Origin: Bacillus sp. EB600
GTDB taxonomy: Bacteria; Bacillota; Bacilli; Bacillales; Cytobacillaceae
Direction of reading: 5' to 3'
DNA: 64,000 bases
Assembly: GCF_024494385.1 (NCBI RefSeq)
Contig: NZ_JAEVLT010000026.1
Span: 1-64,000 of the forward strand
Below are positions 18,385 through 29,320 of this stretch, in pieces. The notes beneath the pieces were generated by a model. That model searched no databases and had not been told where the DNA came from. It worked only from the letters and a program-made list of their open reading frames with translations. Made by a program: the position numbers and the translations under genes. Position 1 is the first letter of the stretch; each line of letters opens with the position of its first letter.

Positions 18385-18879
18385 ATGGCAGAATTCACAC
18401 ACTTCAATGAAGAAGGCAGAGCAAAGATGGTAGACGTAAGTGATAAGCCTGAAACAGCCAGAACCGCGCTTGCCCATTCAAGTATTACTGTAAATAAAGA
18501 AATATTTGACAAGATTACAAATAATGAAATAAAAAAGGGTGATGTATTAGCCGTAGCCCAAGTTGCAGCAGTTATGGCAGCAAAGAAAACATGGGATATT
18601 ATTCCTATGTGTCATCCAATTCCTCTAAAAGGAATAAACATTTCATTCGCTTGGGAAAAAACTGATTCCGAGGCATATACATTAATGATTGCTGCAGCAG
18701 TTAAAACAAAAGGGAATACAGGTGTTGAAATGGAAGCGCTCACGGCAGCGTCCGTTTGTGCATTAACTGTTTATGATATGTGTAAAGCCGTTGATAAAGG
18801 GATGGTAATTGGTCCAACCTATTTGGTAGAAAAAACAGGCGGCAAAAATGGTGATTTCAAGCGAACTCAGCAAATTTAA
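18385..18879 (+). CDS. moaC: Cyclic pyranopterin monophosphate synthase
   Basis: A 164-residue MoaC that forms the cyclic pyranopterin of molybdenum cofactor. Conserved parts are [26 protein letters not shown] and the KTGGKNG end, with the active-site lysines in the last segment. The ribosome-binding site AGGGAGG precedes the ATG. It lies at its usual place next to rex. Confidence 0.95.
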   Translation: MAEFTHFNEEGRAKMVDVSDKPETARTALAHSSITVNKEIFDKITNNEIKKGDVLAVAQVAAVMAAKKTWDIIPMCHPIPLKGINISFAWEKTDSEAYTLMIAAAVKTKGNTGVEMEALTAASVCALTVYDMCKAVDKGMVIGPTYLVEKTGGKNGDFKRTQQI

Positions 18880-18919
18880 TAATGAGAATGAATTAATTCG
18901 AGCGGGGTGAAGAAGACTT

Positions 18920-19624
18920 ATGAGTAATGAAACAACGAAAATACCACAAGCAACAGCAAAACGGCTCCCCTTATATTATCGTTTTTTAAATGCCTTACAT
19001 TCCTCCGGAAAACAAAGGGTTTCATCAGCAGAATTGAGTGAAGCGGTTAAAGTAGATTCTGCAACGATCCGCAGAGACTTCTCTTATTTTGGAGCATTAG
19101 GAAAAAAGGGTTACGGTTATAATGTAAACTACTTGTTATCTTTCTTTCGAAAGACTCTTGACCAGGATGAGTTAACAAAAGTGGCCTTAATTGGGGTCGG
19201 GAACCTGGGTACAGCATTCTTAAATTACAACTTTATGAAAAATAATAATACAAAAATAGATTGTGCTTTTGATGTTTCCCCTGGAAAGGTTGGAACCAAG
19301 ATCGGGGATGTAACAGTCTTCCATATGGATGACCTAGAAAAGCACTTACTAGAAGAGAATATTTCCGTCGCAATCTTAACGGTTCCAGCACCGGTTGCCC
19401 AACAAATTACGGATAGTCTCGTAAAAGCGAAGGTTAAAGGCATTTTAAACTTTACTCCAGCAAGATTAAACGTCCCTTCTACAATTAGAGTCCATCATAT
19501 TGACTTAGCAGTAGAGCTCCAATCACTTGTTTATTTCCTAAAGCACTATTCAAACGCAAGTGAAGTTGCAGCAGAAGTAGAAGTTGAGGTTGAAAAAGAA
19601 GTCGAAGTTGAAGAAGAAATATAA
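18920..19624 (+). CDS. rex: Redox-sensing transcriptional repressor Rex
   Basis: A 234-residue NADH/NAD+ sensor that represses fermentation and respiration genes. It has an N-terminal winged helix (about residues 1-80, [20 protein letters not shown]) and a Rossmann domain with [12 protein letters not shown] near 93-104. The C-terminal 20 residues form an unusual Glu/Val-rich repeat tail ([14 protein letters not shown]), longer than the B. subtilis protein that I recall. A terminator follows. Confidence 0.95.
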   Translation: MSNETTKIPQATAKRLPLYYRFLNALHSSGKQRVSSAELSEAVKVDSATIRRDFSYFGALGKKGYGYNVNYLLSFFRKTLDQDELTKVALIGVGNLGTAFLNYNFMKNNNTKIDCAFDVSPGKVGTKIGDVTVFHMDDLEKHLLEENISVAILTVPAPVAQQITDSLVKAKVKGILNFTPARLNVPSTIRVHHIDLAVELQSLVYFLKHYSNASEVAAEVEVEVEKEVEVEEEI

Positions 19625-19632
19625 GTAATGAG

Positions 19633-19664
19633 AAGGCCTATTCACTAATACGTGAATGGGTCTT
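19633..19664 (+). terminator. rex terminator
   Basis: AAGGCCTATTCAC pairs with GTGAATGGGTCTT around a six-base loop and is followed by T residues. Confidence 0.85.
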
Positions 19665-19745
19665 TTTTAGCGTAAAGAAGCGTCCGCTTGTACTTTACAT
19701 TAGAAGTCAACCATTTTTATGTTGTACAGAAGAGACCTACTTTAC

Positions 19746-19764
19746 AACGTAACAGTGTTATGTT
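19746..19764 (+). promoter_or_regulatory. Inverted repeat before yhbD, candidate operator
   Basis: AACGTAACA and TGTTATGTT are inverted halves with one mismatch and a single central base, about 30 bp before the yhbD start. YhbD has a MerR-like helix-turn-helix, so autoregulation is possible (inference). Confidence 0.4.
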
Positions 19765-19792
19765 ATGTTGGAGATAGGAAGGAGTTTTCGAA

Positions 19793-20419
19793 ATGAACGA
19801 AGAATTAATTTCAAAAAAGGATTTGTTGGAGTTGACGGGAATCTCCTATGGACAGCTGTATCGGTGGAAAAGAAAAGATTTAATTCCTGAGGAGTGGTTT
19901 GTAAGAAAATCAACTTTTACCGGGCAAGAAACATTTTTTCCAAAAGAAAAGATTCTAGATAGAATCAATAAAATTCAAACAATGAAGGAAAACCTTTCTC
20001 TAGATGAATTAGCGGAAATGTTTTCACCTAATTTGACAGAATTAAATTTACATAAAGATGAATTAATAAAACGTAACATTGTTTCGGATCAAGTAATTCA
20101 TTTTTATCTAGAAAATGATGTGCGTGGTGCCCAACTTAATTTATCGAGAATATTAGAAGTATTTATTCTCGATAAATTACTTCAATCCGGAGAAATCAAT
20201 CTGGAAGAAGGAAAAATGATTCTTCAAATGTTAAAAGATAATGAAACAGTTAGTAAGCAAAAAAAATGTGAATTGGTGGTAATCCGTAAGTTAGGGATTT
20301 CCAGCTGTCTTTTACTGATCAATGGGGAAGAAATCCATTTTGAAAAGGGAACAAAAGTCATTGCGCAGCTATCTTTTCTTTACCTTATGGAGGAAATAAA
20401 AGCGAAATTAGTCGAATAG
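19793..20419 (+). CDS. yhbD: YhbD-like MerR-type DNA-binding protein (DUF4004)
   Basis: A 208-residue protein. Its first 60 residues form a MerR-like winged helix (KKDLLELTGISYGQLYRWKRKDLIPEEWF). The rest shows no recognised ligand domain. It is the first gene of an operon with two bactofilin-like genes, matching yhbD-yhbE-yhbF of B. subtilis. Its molecular role is unknown to me; local regulation of the bactofilin genes is plausible. Confidence 0.75.
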   Translation: MNEELISKKDLLELTGISYGQLYRWKRKDLIPEEWFVRKSTFTGQETFFPKEKILDRINKIQTMKENLSLDELAEMFSPNLTELNLHKDELIKRNIVSDQVIHFYLENDVRGAQLNLSRILEVFILDKLLQSGEINLEEGKMILQMLKDNETVSKQKKCELVVIRKLGISSCLLLINGEEIHFEKGTKVIAQLSFLYLMEEIKAKLVE

Positions 20420-20436
20420 GATTGAGGTGAATGGAA

Positions 20437-21156
20437 ATGGAAACGGAAAATAGGGGCGACCTAACAATTAATGGTTTTGGAGCATCAAACGGCGGAGCGT
20501 TCAATCGCGTTGTTTTAAATGGAAAAGGGACGGTTAACAGTGATATCGACTGCGTTGATTTTGAATGCAATGGAACTGGATTTGTAAATGGAAGCCTTCA
20601 CTCCAAAACGGCAAGAATAAGCGGTAATGGGAAGGTTGCCGGGAATGTAGAGAGTCAATTTTTGAGTATTGAGGGCAGAGGTAAGATTGAAAAAAACGCT
20701 GTTGTCAAAAAATTGAAAATATCGGGGAGTGTAACGGTTAACGGCTCCTTGAAAAGTGAAGAAATCAAAGTGAGAGGCCGTTTCACTGTCGGAGAAGACT
20801 GTGAAGCGGAAGTTTTTAAATCAGAATGTCAGTTTACCATCGGTGGTCTTCTAAATGCCGATCAAATTGATGTAAAAATCTACGGGGAATGCAAGGCAGA
20901 AGAAATTGGCGGGCAGACGATCACGGTAAAACAGAAAACATCGTTCTTCGGGACTATATTTAAGCCTTTTTTTCAAAATATACTTGAAGCAGACTTAATC
21001 GAAGGCGATCATATTGAAATTGAAAACACAAAGGCCAAGATTGTCCGCGGGAATCATGTAAAGATTGGACCAAATTGTACTATTGGGCTGGTTGAATACA
21101 CGGACACTTTTCATAGAGATAAAAAAGCAATTGTAACTGACAGCAAAAAACTATAA
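20437..21156 (+). CDS. yhbE: Bactofilin-like polymer-forming protein (YhbE/BacE type)
   Basis: A 239-residue protein built from repeated short beta-helical turns with Gly at regular spacing (GKGTVNSDIDC, GNGKVAGNVES, GRGKIEKNAVV), the bactofilin pattern. A C-terminal segment (IVRGNHVKIGPNCTIG) recurs in the next gene, so the two are paralogues. The ATG at 20437 is preferred over 20431, which abuts the ribosome-binding site. Homologues in B. subtilis were linked to flagellar function as far as I recall. Confidence 0.78.
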   Translation: METENRGDLTINGFGASNGGAFNRVVLNGKGTVNSDIDCVDFECNGTGFVNGSLHSKTARISGNGKVAGNVESQFLSIEGRGKIEKNAVVKKLKISGSVTVNGSLKSEEIKVRGRFTVGEDCEAEVFKSECQFTIGGLLNADQIDVKIYGECKAEEIGGQTITVKQKTSFFGTIFKPFFQNILEADLIEGDHIEIENTKAKIVRGNHVKIGPNCTIGLVEYTDTFHRDKKAIVTDSKKL

Positions 21157-21172
21157 GGGAGGAGGAGCAGTT

Positions 21173-21883
21173 ATGGTGAAAGGTCAAAACCTGGTTATTA
21201 ATGGCTCTGGAAGTTATTCCGGTGGCAGTTACGATAAAGTGGTCATTAGGGGCGAAGGCACGATTGTAAGTGATATCGAAGGTTCGGTTTTTAAGACATA
21301 TGGAACAAGCGAAGCGCTGGCAAATGTAAAAGTGGAGTCAATGAGGGTTTTTGGGGAAGCTGAAATAAAAGGCCGGATGACAGCTCAGAAATGCCTCGTT
21401 ATGGGAACAATGTCGATTGAAAGCCAAGCGGAGATAAAGGAATTAAAAGTCCGCGGAATGCTGGATGCCGGCGAGTATTTAAACGGCGCAAAGGCAGACA
21501 TAAAGGGAAGCTTATCTGTGGATGGCGATGTTGAATTTGATACGTTTCATTCGATTGGAAGCTTTGAAGTGAATGGACTGTTAAGTGCTGATACGATTAC
21601 AGTAAGACTGAGGCATTGCCGTAGTTCTGCAGAGGAAATTGGCGGCGGAAACATTACTGTAAAAAGAAAATCCTTACTGATTCCATTTTTAAAGGATGAA
21701 GGGCTTCTAATAGCTAAGATAATCGAAGGAGACGATATTTATCTTGAGAATACCGAAGCTGAAATTGTTAGAGGGAATACAGTCAAGATCGGACCAGGCT
21801 GTACGATTGGACAGGTGGAATACTCAGACAGCTTTAGCCAAGACACAGATTCAAACGTAAAAGTAAAGACAAAACGGGGATAA
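21173..21883 (+). CDS. yhbF: Bactofilin-like polymer-forming protein (YhbF/BacF type)
   Basis: A 236-residue paralogue of the previous gene with the same beta-helical Gly spacing (GSGSYSGGSYDKV, GEGTIVSDIEGS) and the shared end IVRGNTVKIGPGCTIGQVEYSD. GGGAGGAGG precedes the ATG, and the gap to yhbE is only 16 bases. The pair probably co-assembles into filaments. Confidence 0.78.
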   Translation: MVKGQNLVINGSGSYSGGSYDKVVIRGEGTIVSDIEGSVFKTYGTSEALANVKVESMRVFGEAEIKGRMTAQKCLVMGTMSIESQAEIKELKVRGMLDAGEYLNGAKADIKGSLSVDGDVEFDTFHSIGSFEVNGLLSADTITVRLRHCRSSAEEIGGGNITVKRKSLLIPFLKDEGLLIAKIIEGDDIYLENTEAEIVRGNTVKIGPGCTIGQVEYSDSFSQDTDSNVKVKTKRG

Positions 21884-21903
21884 CGAATATGAGGAACAAA
21901 AAT

Positions 21904-21934
21904 AGGGCTTTTCACGAAAAAGTGAAAAGACCCT
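21904..21934. terminator. Bidirectional terminator between yhbF and ydiK
   Basis: AGGGCTTTTCAC and GTGAAAAGACCCT pair with one bulged base, flanked by A/T runs. The two genes converge here. Confidence 0.8.
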
Positions 21935-21938
21935 TTAC

Positions 21939-22139
21939 TTATTTCTGCTTATTTTTTTTTAATTGAAATGAGGAAAGAAGTATTTTTAATCCTGAACCAC
22001 AATCAAAGGTTGCCAATATGACGAGCAAAATCGCGAAAATGCTCCAACCGCTATCTTGGACATTCTGGATAGCAAAATACGTAAATAATAAGCCTAAAAA
22101 CAGATAAATGAAGCCGGAAAACAAAGGTGACTTTTTCAT
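21939..22139 (-). CDS. ydiK: Small membrane protein YdiK
   Basis: A 66-residue protein with two hydrophobic helices (about residues 8-24 and 32-54) and a basic tail (KKNKQK). It resembles B. subtilis YdiK in size, sequence feel and position next to ydiL and groES. Its ATG overlaps the ydiL stop by four bases. Function is unknown. Confidence 0.75.
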   Translation of the reverse strand: MKKSPLFSGFIYLFLGLLFTYFAIQNVQDSGWSIFAILLVILATFDCGSGLKILLSSFQLKKNKQK

Positions 22140-22882
22140 AAGAATCCTCCGATAAAATTTTGAATACCATGTGCTGTTCTGCTTAGTCTTTCAATATCGT
22201 CTTGATAAACAAATTGGATTAAAACAACAATGGTATTCATTGCTGTGTGAGCAAATATTGGCACTAAAATATGCTTTGTTTTTACATAAAGAAAGGCAAA
22301 TGTAAATCCCATGGAAGCGTACAAAAGGATGTGCTGCGGTTCGGTATGCGCCAACGCAAAGATGAGTGAACTAATGAGAGCAGAGACGAAGAAGTTAAAG
22401 CGTCCATACAGTCCGCCAAAAAGTATTTTACGAAAAATGATCTCTTCTAATATTGGCCCAATAATGGAGCTGACAAGAATGGCCAATGGGAATGTTTGAA
22501 TGATTTTCAGAATTTGTTTTGTGTTTTCCGACCCGACTGGGACTCCAAAAAACCGTTCAATATTGGCTGCCAGTGTTTGGGCAAACAAAGCCAGAAAAAT
22601 CCCGAAAATGGCCCATATAACGGATACCCCTAATGAGCTTCCCTTTCGTTCAAAACCTGATAAGCTTATTTCTTTTCTAAGGATAAACAGGACCATAATA
22701 AGAGCGATCGAAAAGCTTAAGATCAGCCAATACGGAATCGCATCTGTTTGATCTTTTCCTAAAATATCTAGGAATTTGATCATAAGGGGGACTCCGATAA
22801 AGCTCGACAGCTGCATGACAATATAGACAAGTAGGACAAACCAATACTCCCTTTTCAAAATTGCAATCTCCTTCAAATTCAA
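22136..22882 (-). CDS. ydiL: CPBP (Abi) family intramembrane metalloprotease YdiL
   Basis: A 248-residue polytopic membrane protein of the CPBP/CAAX-protease family. It has the catalytic EEIIFRKILFGGLY (motif EExxFR, near residues 145-158), FALAHTEPQH and FAHTAMNT, giving the Glu and His metal ligands. It is divergent from groESL, as in B. subtilis, and is translationally coupled to ydiK. The substrate is not known. Confidence 0.87.
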   Translation of the reverse strand: MNLKEIAILKREYWFVLLVYIVMQLSSFIGVPLMIKFLDILGKDQTDAIPYWLILSFSIALIMVLFILRKEISLSGFERKGSSLGVSVIWAIFGIFLALFAQTLAANIERFFGVPVGSENTKQILKIIQTFPLAILVSSIIGPILEEIIFRKILFGGLYGRFNFFVSALISSLIFALAHTEPQHILLYASMGFTFAFLYVKTKHILVPIFAHTAMNTIVVLIQFVYQDDIERLSRTAHGIQNFIGGFL

Positions 22883-23085
22883 CGATATTTTCTACACTAT
22901 TATTTATTTTACTCTTACTAAAGCCCCTCTTTCAAATTAGAGCATTTTTTTAAAAATAGGATGTATGATTATCAACTGGGAGTTACATACTTTTAAGGTT
23001 GCATAAAGAATCATTAATTTTCTTTATAAATTTTTTTGCTTCTCACTTGCAAAAATTGGTTAGATTAATTATTATAATAATTGTG

Positions 23086-23112
23086 TTAGCACTCATGATG
23101 AGTGAGTGCTAA
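23086..23112 (+). promoter_or_regulatory. CIRCE operator (HrcA) of groESL
   Basis: TTAGCACTC and GAGTGCTAA are separated by exactly nine bases, the perfect CIRCE element bound by HrcA. TATAAT at 23073-23078 just upstream is the probable -10 box. groESL is therefore heat-induced by HrcA release. Confidence 0.97.
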
Positions 23113-23155
23113 TAATGACAGAAAATATCTTAAATATTTGAGGAGGTTGTTAGAT

Positions 23156-23443
23156 TTGTTAAGACCATTAGGTGATCGTGTTGTCATTGAGCTTGTTGAA
23201 TTAGAAGAAAAAACTGCAAGCGGTATTGTATTACCAGACACTGCAAAGGAAAAACCTCAAGAAGGTAAAGTTGTTGCCGTTGGTACAGGTCGTGTTCTTG
23301 ATAGCGGTGAACGTGTAGCACTTGAAGTTTCTGTAGGTGACCGCATTATCTTCTCAAAATATGCTGGTACAGAAGTAAAATACGAGGGTACTGAATACTT
23401 AGTTGTCCGTGAAAACGATATTCTTGCTGTAATTGGTAAGTAA
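23156..23443 (+). CDS. groES: Co-chaperonin GroES
   Basis: A 95-residue GroES, the lid of the GroEL folding chamber. It begins with TTG at 23156 ([12 protein letters not shown]), nine bases after AGGAGG. An upstream ATG at 23102 would put the CIRCE element inside the gene and is rejected. The mobile loop region [12 protein letters not shown] is present. Confidence 0.96.
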   Translation: MLRPLGDRVVIELVELEEKTASGIVLPDTAKEKPQEGKVVAVGTGRVLDSGERVALEVSVGDRIIFSKYAGTEVKYEGTEYLVVRENDILAVIGK

Positions 23444-23477
23444 TTAGATCCGAACAAATTATAAATAAAAATTATGA

Positions 23478-25130
<1,653 letters not shown>

Positions 25131-25220
25131 GGCTTTTAAAAGCCTTGCATTTGAGAAATAGTTACAGCTATTTTTCGCCCAAACTGAGAACTACTCACAG
25201 TAATAACTTTATTCAATACC

Positions 25221-25258
25221 AAGGACTACTTCCTATTATTAGGGGGGTAGTCCTTTTT
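25221..25258 (+). terminator. Terminator downstream of groEL
   Basis: AAGGACTACTTCCT pairs with AGGGGGGTAGTCCTT and is followed by T residues. A smaller AAGGCTTTTAAAAGCCTT hairpin lies directly after the groEL stop. The 480-base gap up to etfB otherwise holds the sigma-54 elements listed next. Confidence 0.8.
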
Positions 25259-25395
25259 GTGTTGTTAAAATTTGCATATCAAATATAGCTGAATGAATTT
25301 GGTTAAACAAAAAATATCGACTTTGTTATTCAAACTCACATTCGGTGGTGTAAGAGATCGGCACAGTAACGTGCCTCCTACTCGATGAAACGCCT

Positions 25396-25444
25396 TTTGC
25401 AAAAGTGATTAACAATTATGCGAAAATTCTCAATTTTGCGAGAA
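25396..25444 (+). promoter_or_regulatory. Upstream activator sites before etfB
   Basis: TTTTGCAAAA, TATGCGAAAATT and TTCTCAATTTTGCGAGAA (25427-25444) are related half-palindromic elements. The same consensus precedes five other -24/-12 promoters in the window, which identifies it as the likely binding site of the sigma-54 activator encoded at 29321-30625. Confidence 0.65.
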
Positions 25445-25481
25445 GGCATAGACCTAGGTCTTTGTTTATAAGGAACAACTG

Positions 25482-25498
25482 TTGGCATGAAACTTGCA
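25482..25498 (+). promoter_or_regulatory. Sigma-54 promoter of etfB-etfA-acd
   Basis: TTGGCATGAAACTTGCA has GG and GC separated by ten bases, the -24/-12 pattern of RpoN (SigL) promoters. Confidence 0.85.
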
Positions 25499-25612
25499 AC
25501 GTTATTAGTAGTGAGAGGAGGAATATTTGATTTACAGAACTACATGATTTTTTTACGTTAGTTAGTATCCAATATTGGATAAAAATAATAAATCGAAAAA
25601 GGAGAGACATAA

Positions 25613-26383
25613 GTGAACATTTATGTGATTATGAAACGTACCTTTGATACCGAAGAAAAAATCATGATTGAAAACGGTAACATCAAGAGCAATGGTGTTG
25701 AATTTATCATTAATCCTTATGACGAGTACGCCATCGAAGAAGCGATCGCTCTCAAGGAAAAACACGGCGGTGAAGTGACTGTTCTAACCTTTGGAGAAGA
25801 GGAAGCAGAAAAGGAGCTTCGTACCGCTCTTGCAATGGGAGCTGACAAAGCTGTGTTAATTGATAGTGAAAGTTTGGAAGATATTGATCAATTCTCCACT
25901 GCTACCATTCTGTCAACCTATTTAAAAGATAAAGAGGCAGATATTATCCTCGCAGGTAACGTAGCTGTTGATGGAGGTTCGGGTCAAGTAGGGCCGCGTG
26001 TAGCCGAAATTCTGGGAATCCCGCAGGTCACGTCGATTACCAACCTTGAGATTGATGGTCGAAAAGCCATCATCGTACATGATGTGGAAGGAGACGAAGA
26101 AACAATCGAAGTATCACTTCCTGTTTTGGTGACCACTCAACAGGGTTTGAACGAACCTCGATATCCATCCTTACCTGGGATTATGAAAGCAAAAAAGAAA
26201 CCATTGGAGACACTTGAGTTAGATGACTTAGATATAGAAGAAGATGATATAGAGGCTAAAACGGTAAAGATTGACCGCTTCCTGCCGCCAAGGAAACAAC
26301 AGGGTAAAGTCTTGGAGGGTGAATTAAATAATCAAGTTCAAGAGCTAGTGTCATTATTAAAATCTGAGGCAAAAGTTATTTAA
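25613..26383 (+). CDS. etfB: Electron transfer flavoprotein beta subunit
   Basis: A 256-residue EtfB that accepts electrons from acyl-CoA dehydrogenases. It has the N-terminal MNIYVIMKRTFDTEEKI, the NPYDEYAIEEA segment, ALAMGADKAVLID, and the AMP/FAD-contact stretch GNVAVDGGSGQVGPRVAE. It begins with GTG after AAAGGAGAG. The closeness to etfA (17 bases) and the sigma-54 promoter show that this ETF is dedicated to the catabolic island and is not the housekeeping copy (inference). Confidence 0.93.
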   Translation: MNIYVIMKRTFDTEEKIMIENGNIKSNGVEFIINPYDEYAIEEAIALKEKHGGEVTVLTFGEEEAEKELRTALAMGADKAVLIDSESLEDIDQFSTATILSTYLKDKEADIILAGNVAVDGGSGQVGPRVAEILGIPQVTSITNLEIDGRKAIIVHDVEGDEETIEVSLPVLVTTQQGLNEPRYPSLPGIMKAKKKPLETLELDDLDIEEDDIEAKTVKIDRFLPPRKQQGKVLEGELNNQVQELVSLLKSEAKVI

Positions 26384-26399
26384 CTTGAGGAGGTAAATT

Positions 26400-27374
26400 A
26401 TGAAAAGAAAAATATTAGTTTTAGGTGATATTCGCGAGGGTGTTTTGAGAAATGTCTCATTTGAAGCTGTTGCAGCAGCGAAACTCATTACAGATGGCGG
26501 AGAAGTAGTTGCAGCCTTATTTGGAGAATCAATAGGTGATGAAATTTTAACGTTGCTTCACTATGGAGCAGACCGCGTGGTAAAGGTAGAGCATCCGGAA
26601 TTAAAAGTGTATACAACTGATGCATACCAACAAGCGTTATTTCAAGTAATCGATACAGAAAAGCCAGATGGACTTATTATGGGACATACAGCACAAGGAA
26701 AAGACTTATCACCTAGAATTGCGACAAAATTAAATGCCGGACTTGTATCAGATGCGGTCAATATCGAAGTTGTTGATGAAGAGGCTATTTTCACAACCCC
26801 AATTTATTCGGGTAAAGCCTTTGAAAAGGTTAAAATTAAAGATGGCATGATTGTCGCAACGGTGCGTCCGAATAATATTACTCCACTCGAAAAAGATGAA
26901 TCACGTTCCGGTGATGTAAGTAATGTCAAAGCGGACATTAAAGATTTACGTACAACAATTAAGGATATTGTGCGAAAATCAACAGGTGGAATCGATTTGT
27001 CTGAAGCAAAAATTATTGTTTCCGGCGGCCGTGGTGTGAAGGCTGCAGAGAACTTTCAACTTTTGGAGGAACTTGCCAATGTACTGGGTGCTGCAGTGGG
27101 TGCTTCACGCGGTGCTTGTGATGCAGGTTATTGCGATTATTCTTTACAAATCGGACAAACCGGTAAGGTTGTCACTCCGGATCTCTATATTGCAGTGGGG
27201 ATATCGGGAGCAATTCAACATTTAGCAGGGATGTCCAATTCAAAAGTTATTGTCGCGATCAATAAGGATCCGGAAGCACCTATTTTTGATGTAGCTGATT
27301 ATGGTATTGTTGGGGATTTATTCGAGGTTATTCCATTGTTTATTGAAGAAATGAAAAGTGTAGTTGTTAGCTAA
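26400..27374 (+). CDS. etfA: Electron transfer flavoprotein alpha subunit
   Basis: A 324-residue EtfA. The C-terminal FAD domain is clear: GGRGVKAAENFQLLEELA near residues 198-215, GASRGACDAGY, QIGQTGKVVTPDLYIAVGISG and NKDPEAPIFDVADYGIVGD. It pairs with EtfB and passes electrons to the membrane Fe-S protein encoded at 38933-41011. Confidence 0.94.
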   Translation: MKRKILVLGDIREGVLRNVSFEAVAAAKLITDGGEVVAALFGESIGDEILTLLHYGADRVVKVEHPELKVYTTDAYQQALFQVIDTEKPDGLIMGHTAQGKDLSPRIATKLNAGLVSDAVNIEVVDEEAIFTTPIYSGKAFEKVKIKDGMIVATVRPNNITPLEKDESRSGDVSNVKADIKDLRTTIKDIVRKSTGGIDLSEAKIIVSGGRGVKAAENFQLLEELANVLGAAVGASRGACDAGYCDYSLQIGQTGKVVTPDLYIAVGISGAIQHLAGMSNSKVIVAINKDPEAPIFDVADYGIVGDLFEVIPLFIEEMKSVVVS

Positions 27375-27429
27375 GATAGGTACCAGACGCAATATATTCT
27401 ATATAAATTGAAATTAGGAGGAGTTTTTG

Positions 27430-28641
27430 ATGATGAATTTTGAATTAACTGAAGAACAACAAAGTGTGCAAAAAATGGTGAGGAAGTTTGTTGATAAAGA
27501 AATTATCCCGTACATTCAAGAGTGGGATCGCAATCATGAATTTCAACCTTCTATTATGAAAAAATTGTCTGAATTGCAGCTAATGGGTGTTTGTATTCCA
27601 GAGGAATACGGCGGAGCCGGCATGGATTATAATACACTTGCCATTGTTTGTGCAGAATTAGAACGTGGCGATACGGCATATCGTACAGCTGTTTCTGTTC
27701 ATACCGGTTTAAACAGTATGACATTATTACAATGGGGCAATGAAGAGCAAAAACAAAAGTACTTGGTACCTCAGGCAAAAGGAGAAAAGATTGGTGCGTT
27801 TGGTTTGACGGAACCAGATGCCGGAAGTGATGTAGCCGCAATGAAAACAATAGCACGAAGAGACGGGGATGCTTATATTCTTAATGGTTCAAAAACATGG
27901 ATTTCCCTATGTGATTATGCAGATAATTTTTTGATTTTTGCGAAAACAGATCGTGACACAGCACATAAAGGGATTACTGCTTTCATCGTTGAACGTACAT
28001 TTCCTGGAGTATCAACAAAGGGATTTAAGGGTAAATTAGGTATCCGTGCAGGGAATACAGGCGAAGTCTTTTTATCTGATGTAAGAGTACCTGTAGAAAA
28101 TAGGCTCGGTGAAGAAGGAGAAGGTTTTAAAATTGCTATGGCTGCACTAGATAATGGACGTTTTACCGTTGCTGCAGGGGCTGTTGGTTTAATTGAAGCC
28201 AGCCTTGAAGCTAGCGTGAAATATTGCCATGAGAGAAAAACATTTGGAAAAGAGATCGGGAAACACCAGCTTGTTCAACAGATGATTGCGAAAATGAGTG
28301 CTGATCTTGAGATTTCCAGTTTGCTGGTTTATAAGGCTGGCTTTTTGAAAAATCAAGGGAAACGTAATACAAAAGAAACGTCATTAGCGAAATGGATTGC
28401 GTGTAATGCAGCGTTTGAGGCAGCAAATAACGCGGTTCAAGTCCACGGTGCATACGGTTACTCCGATGAATATCCAGTTGAGCGTTTTCTTCGAAACTCT
28501 AAAGCGCCAGTGATTTACGAGGGAACAAGAGAGATTCATACAATTATGCAGGGTGAATATGCGTTGGGGTATCGTGAAGATAAGCCACTTCGAAAAATGC
28601 TTCCTGCATGGCCTTTTGAGGAGGTTTCTCTACAAAAATAA
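27430..28641 (+). CDS. Acyl-CoA dehydrogenase
   Basis: A 403-residue flavoprotein dehydrogenase with all three ACAD regions: FELTEEQQSVQKMVRKF, FGLTEPDAGSDVAAMKT near the flavin, and the catalytic VIYEGTREIHTI near residues 363-374. The extended tail GEYALGYREDKPLRKMLP recalls glutaryl-CoA-type dehydrogenases, but the substrate cannot be fixed from sequence alone. AGGAGGAG precedes the ATG. It shares the sigma-54 operon with its electron acceptor ETF. A role on glutaryl-CoA or pimeloyl-CoA fits the neighbourhood. Confidence 0.85.
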   Translation: MMNFELTEEQQSVQKMVRKFVDKEIIPYIQEWDRNHEFQPSIMKKLSELQLMGVCIPEEYGGAGMDYNTLAIVCAELERGDTAYRTAVSVHTGLNSMTLLQWGNEEQKQKYLVPQAKGEKIGAFGLTEPDAGSDVAAMKTIARRDGDAYILNGSKTWISLCDYADNFLIFAKTDRDTAHKGITAFIVERTFPGVSTKGFKGKLGIRAGNTGEVFLSDVRVPVENRLGEEGEGFKIAMAALDNGRFTVAAGAVGLIEASLEASVKYCHERKTFGKEIGKHQLVQQMIAKMSADLEISSLLVYKAGFLKNQGKRNTKETSLAKWIACNAAFEAANNAVQVHGAYGYSDEYPVERFLRNSKAPVIYEGTREIHTIMQGEYALGYREDKPLRKMLPAWPFEEVSLQK

Positions 28642-28663
28642 AAAAAGTAGACAATTTTATACG

Positions 28664-28706
28664 AAAAAGGACCATACTCCCAAGTTTTGGTGTATGGTCT
28701 TTTTTT
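28664..28706 (+). terminator. Terminator of the etf-acd operon
   Basis: AAAAAGGACCATAC pairs with GTGTATGGTCTTTTTTT around a short loop, giving a strong intrinsic terminator. Confidence 0.87.
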
Positions 28707-28776
28707 GTCAGTTTTAAAACTAGCATACTATTTAATTATTTTAATAAAAATGACAAAGTTTACTTGCTCCTAGAAA

Positions 28777-28790
28777 TGGAAACGATTACT
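28777..28790 (+). promoter_or_regulatory. cre-like site before the activator operon
   Basis: TGGAAACGATTACT resembles the cre consensus except at the third and last positions. Two direct copies of AAATTTTGTCAAAAA-like sequence (about 28832 and 28871) follow before the gene. Catabolite control of the activator would fit the scheme, but this is not certain. Confidence 0.45.
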
Positions 28791-28896
28791 TTTATTTTTT
28801 TATTATTTGTTATATACTAATAATTGAGAAAATTTTGTCAAAAAATATTTTGATATATTGATATTTTAGAAATTTTGTCAAAAAGGGGGATTCTTG

Positions 28897-29319
28897 ATGA
28901 GTTTAACCAATTCAGAATTGCTTATCGGGCAAATAGCCCGTTTACAGCGGATTTATACAGAAGATGATCTTCAACAATGCAATGAATTAACAAAAGATTT
29001 TAATCCAATCTATCAACGACATGATGTTGGTTTGAAGAATGGGTATTCTCAGGCAATTATTCCTGCGCTATTGGTGGAGGGCTTAATCTCACAAGTGATT
29101 ACCGATAAACTACCGGGATGTGCTTGCGTATTACTACAAAAAGAAATGATTTATTATCATCCGGTGTATATTGGAGATGAGATAACCGCCGAATTGACGA
29201 TTATTGATATTAATCATGAAAGAGACTGGGTTACGCAAAAGGTGATATGCTTTAATCAAAATGGAACTGAGGTTATTAAGGGACAAGTTGTCATTTATGT
29301 TACCGGGAAGGTGATATAA
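28897..29319 (+). CDS. MaoC-like hotdog protein lacking the catalytic pair
   Basis: A 140-residue single hotdog domain similar in layout to PhaJ/MaoC hydratases. The usual DxNPxHxD...AHG active-site pattern is altered: here it reads [10 protein letters not shown] (His replaced by Tyr) and SQAIIPALL (no AHG). It is therefore unlikely to hydrate enoyl-CoA. The ATG at 28897 follows AAGGGGG. It ends one base before the sigma-54 activator gene, so it may sense or bind an acyl-CoA for that regulator, which is inference. Confidence 0.7.
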   Translation: MSLTNSELLIGQIARLQRIYTEDDLQQCNELTKDFNPIYQRHDVGLKNGYSQAIIPALLVEGLISQVITDKLPGCACVLLQKEMIYYHPVYIGDEITAELTIIDINHERDWVTQKVICFNQNGTEVIKGQVVIYVTGKVI

Positions 29320-29320
29320 A

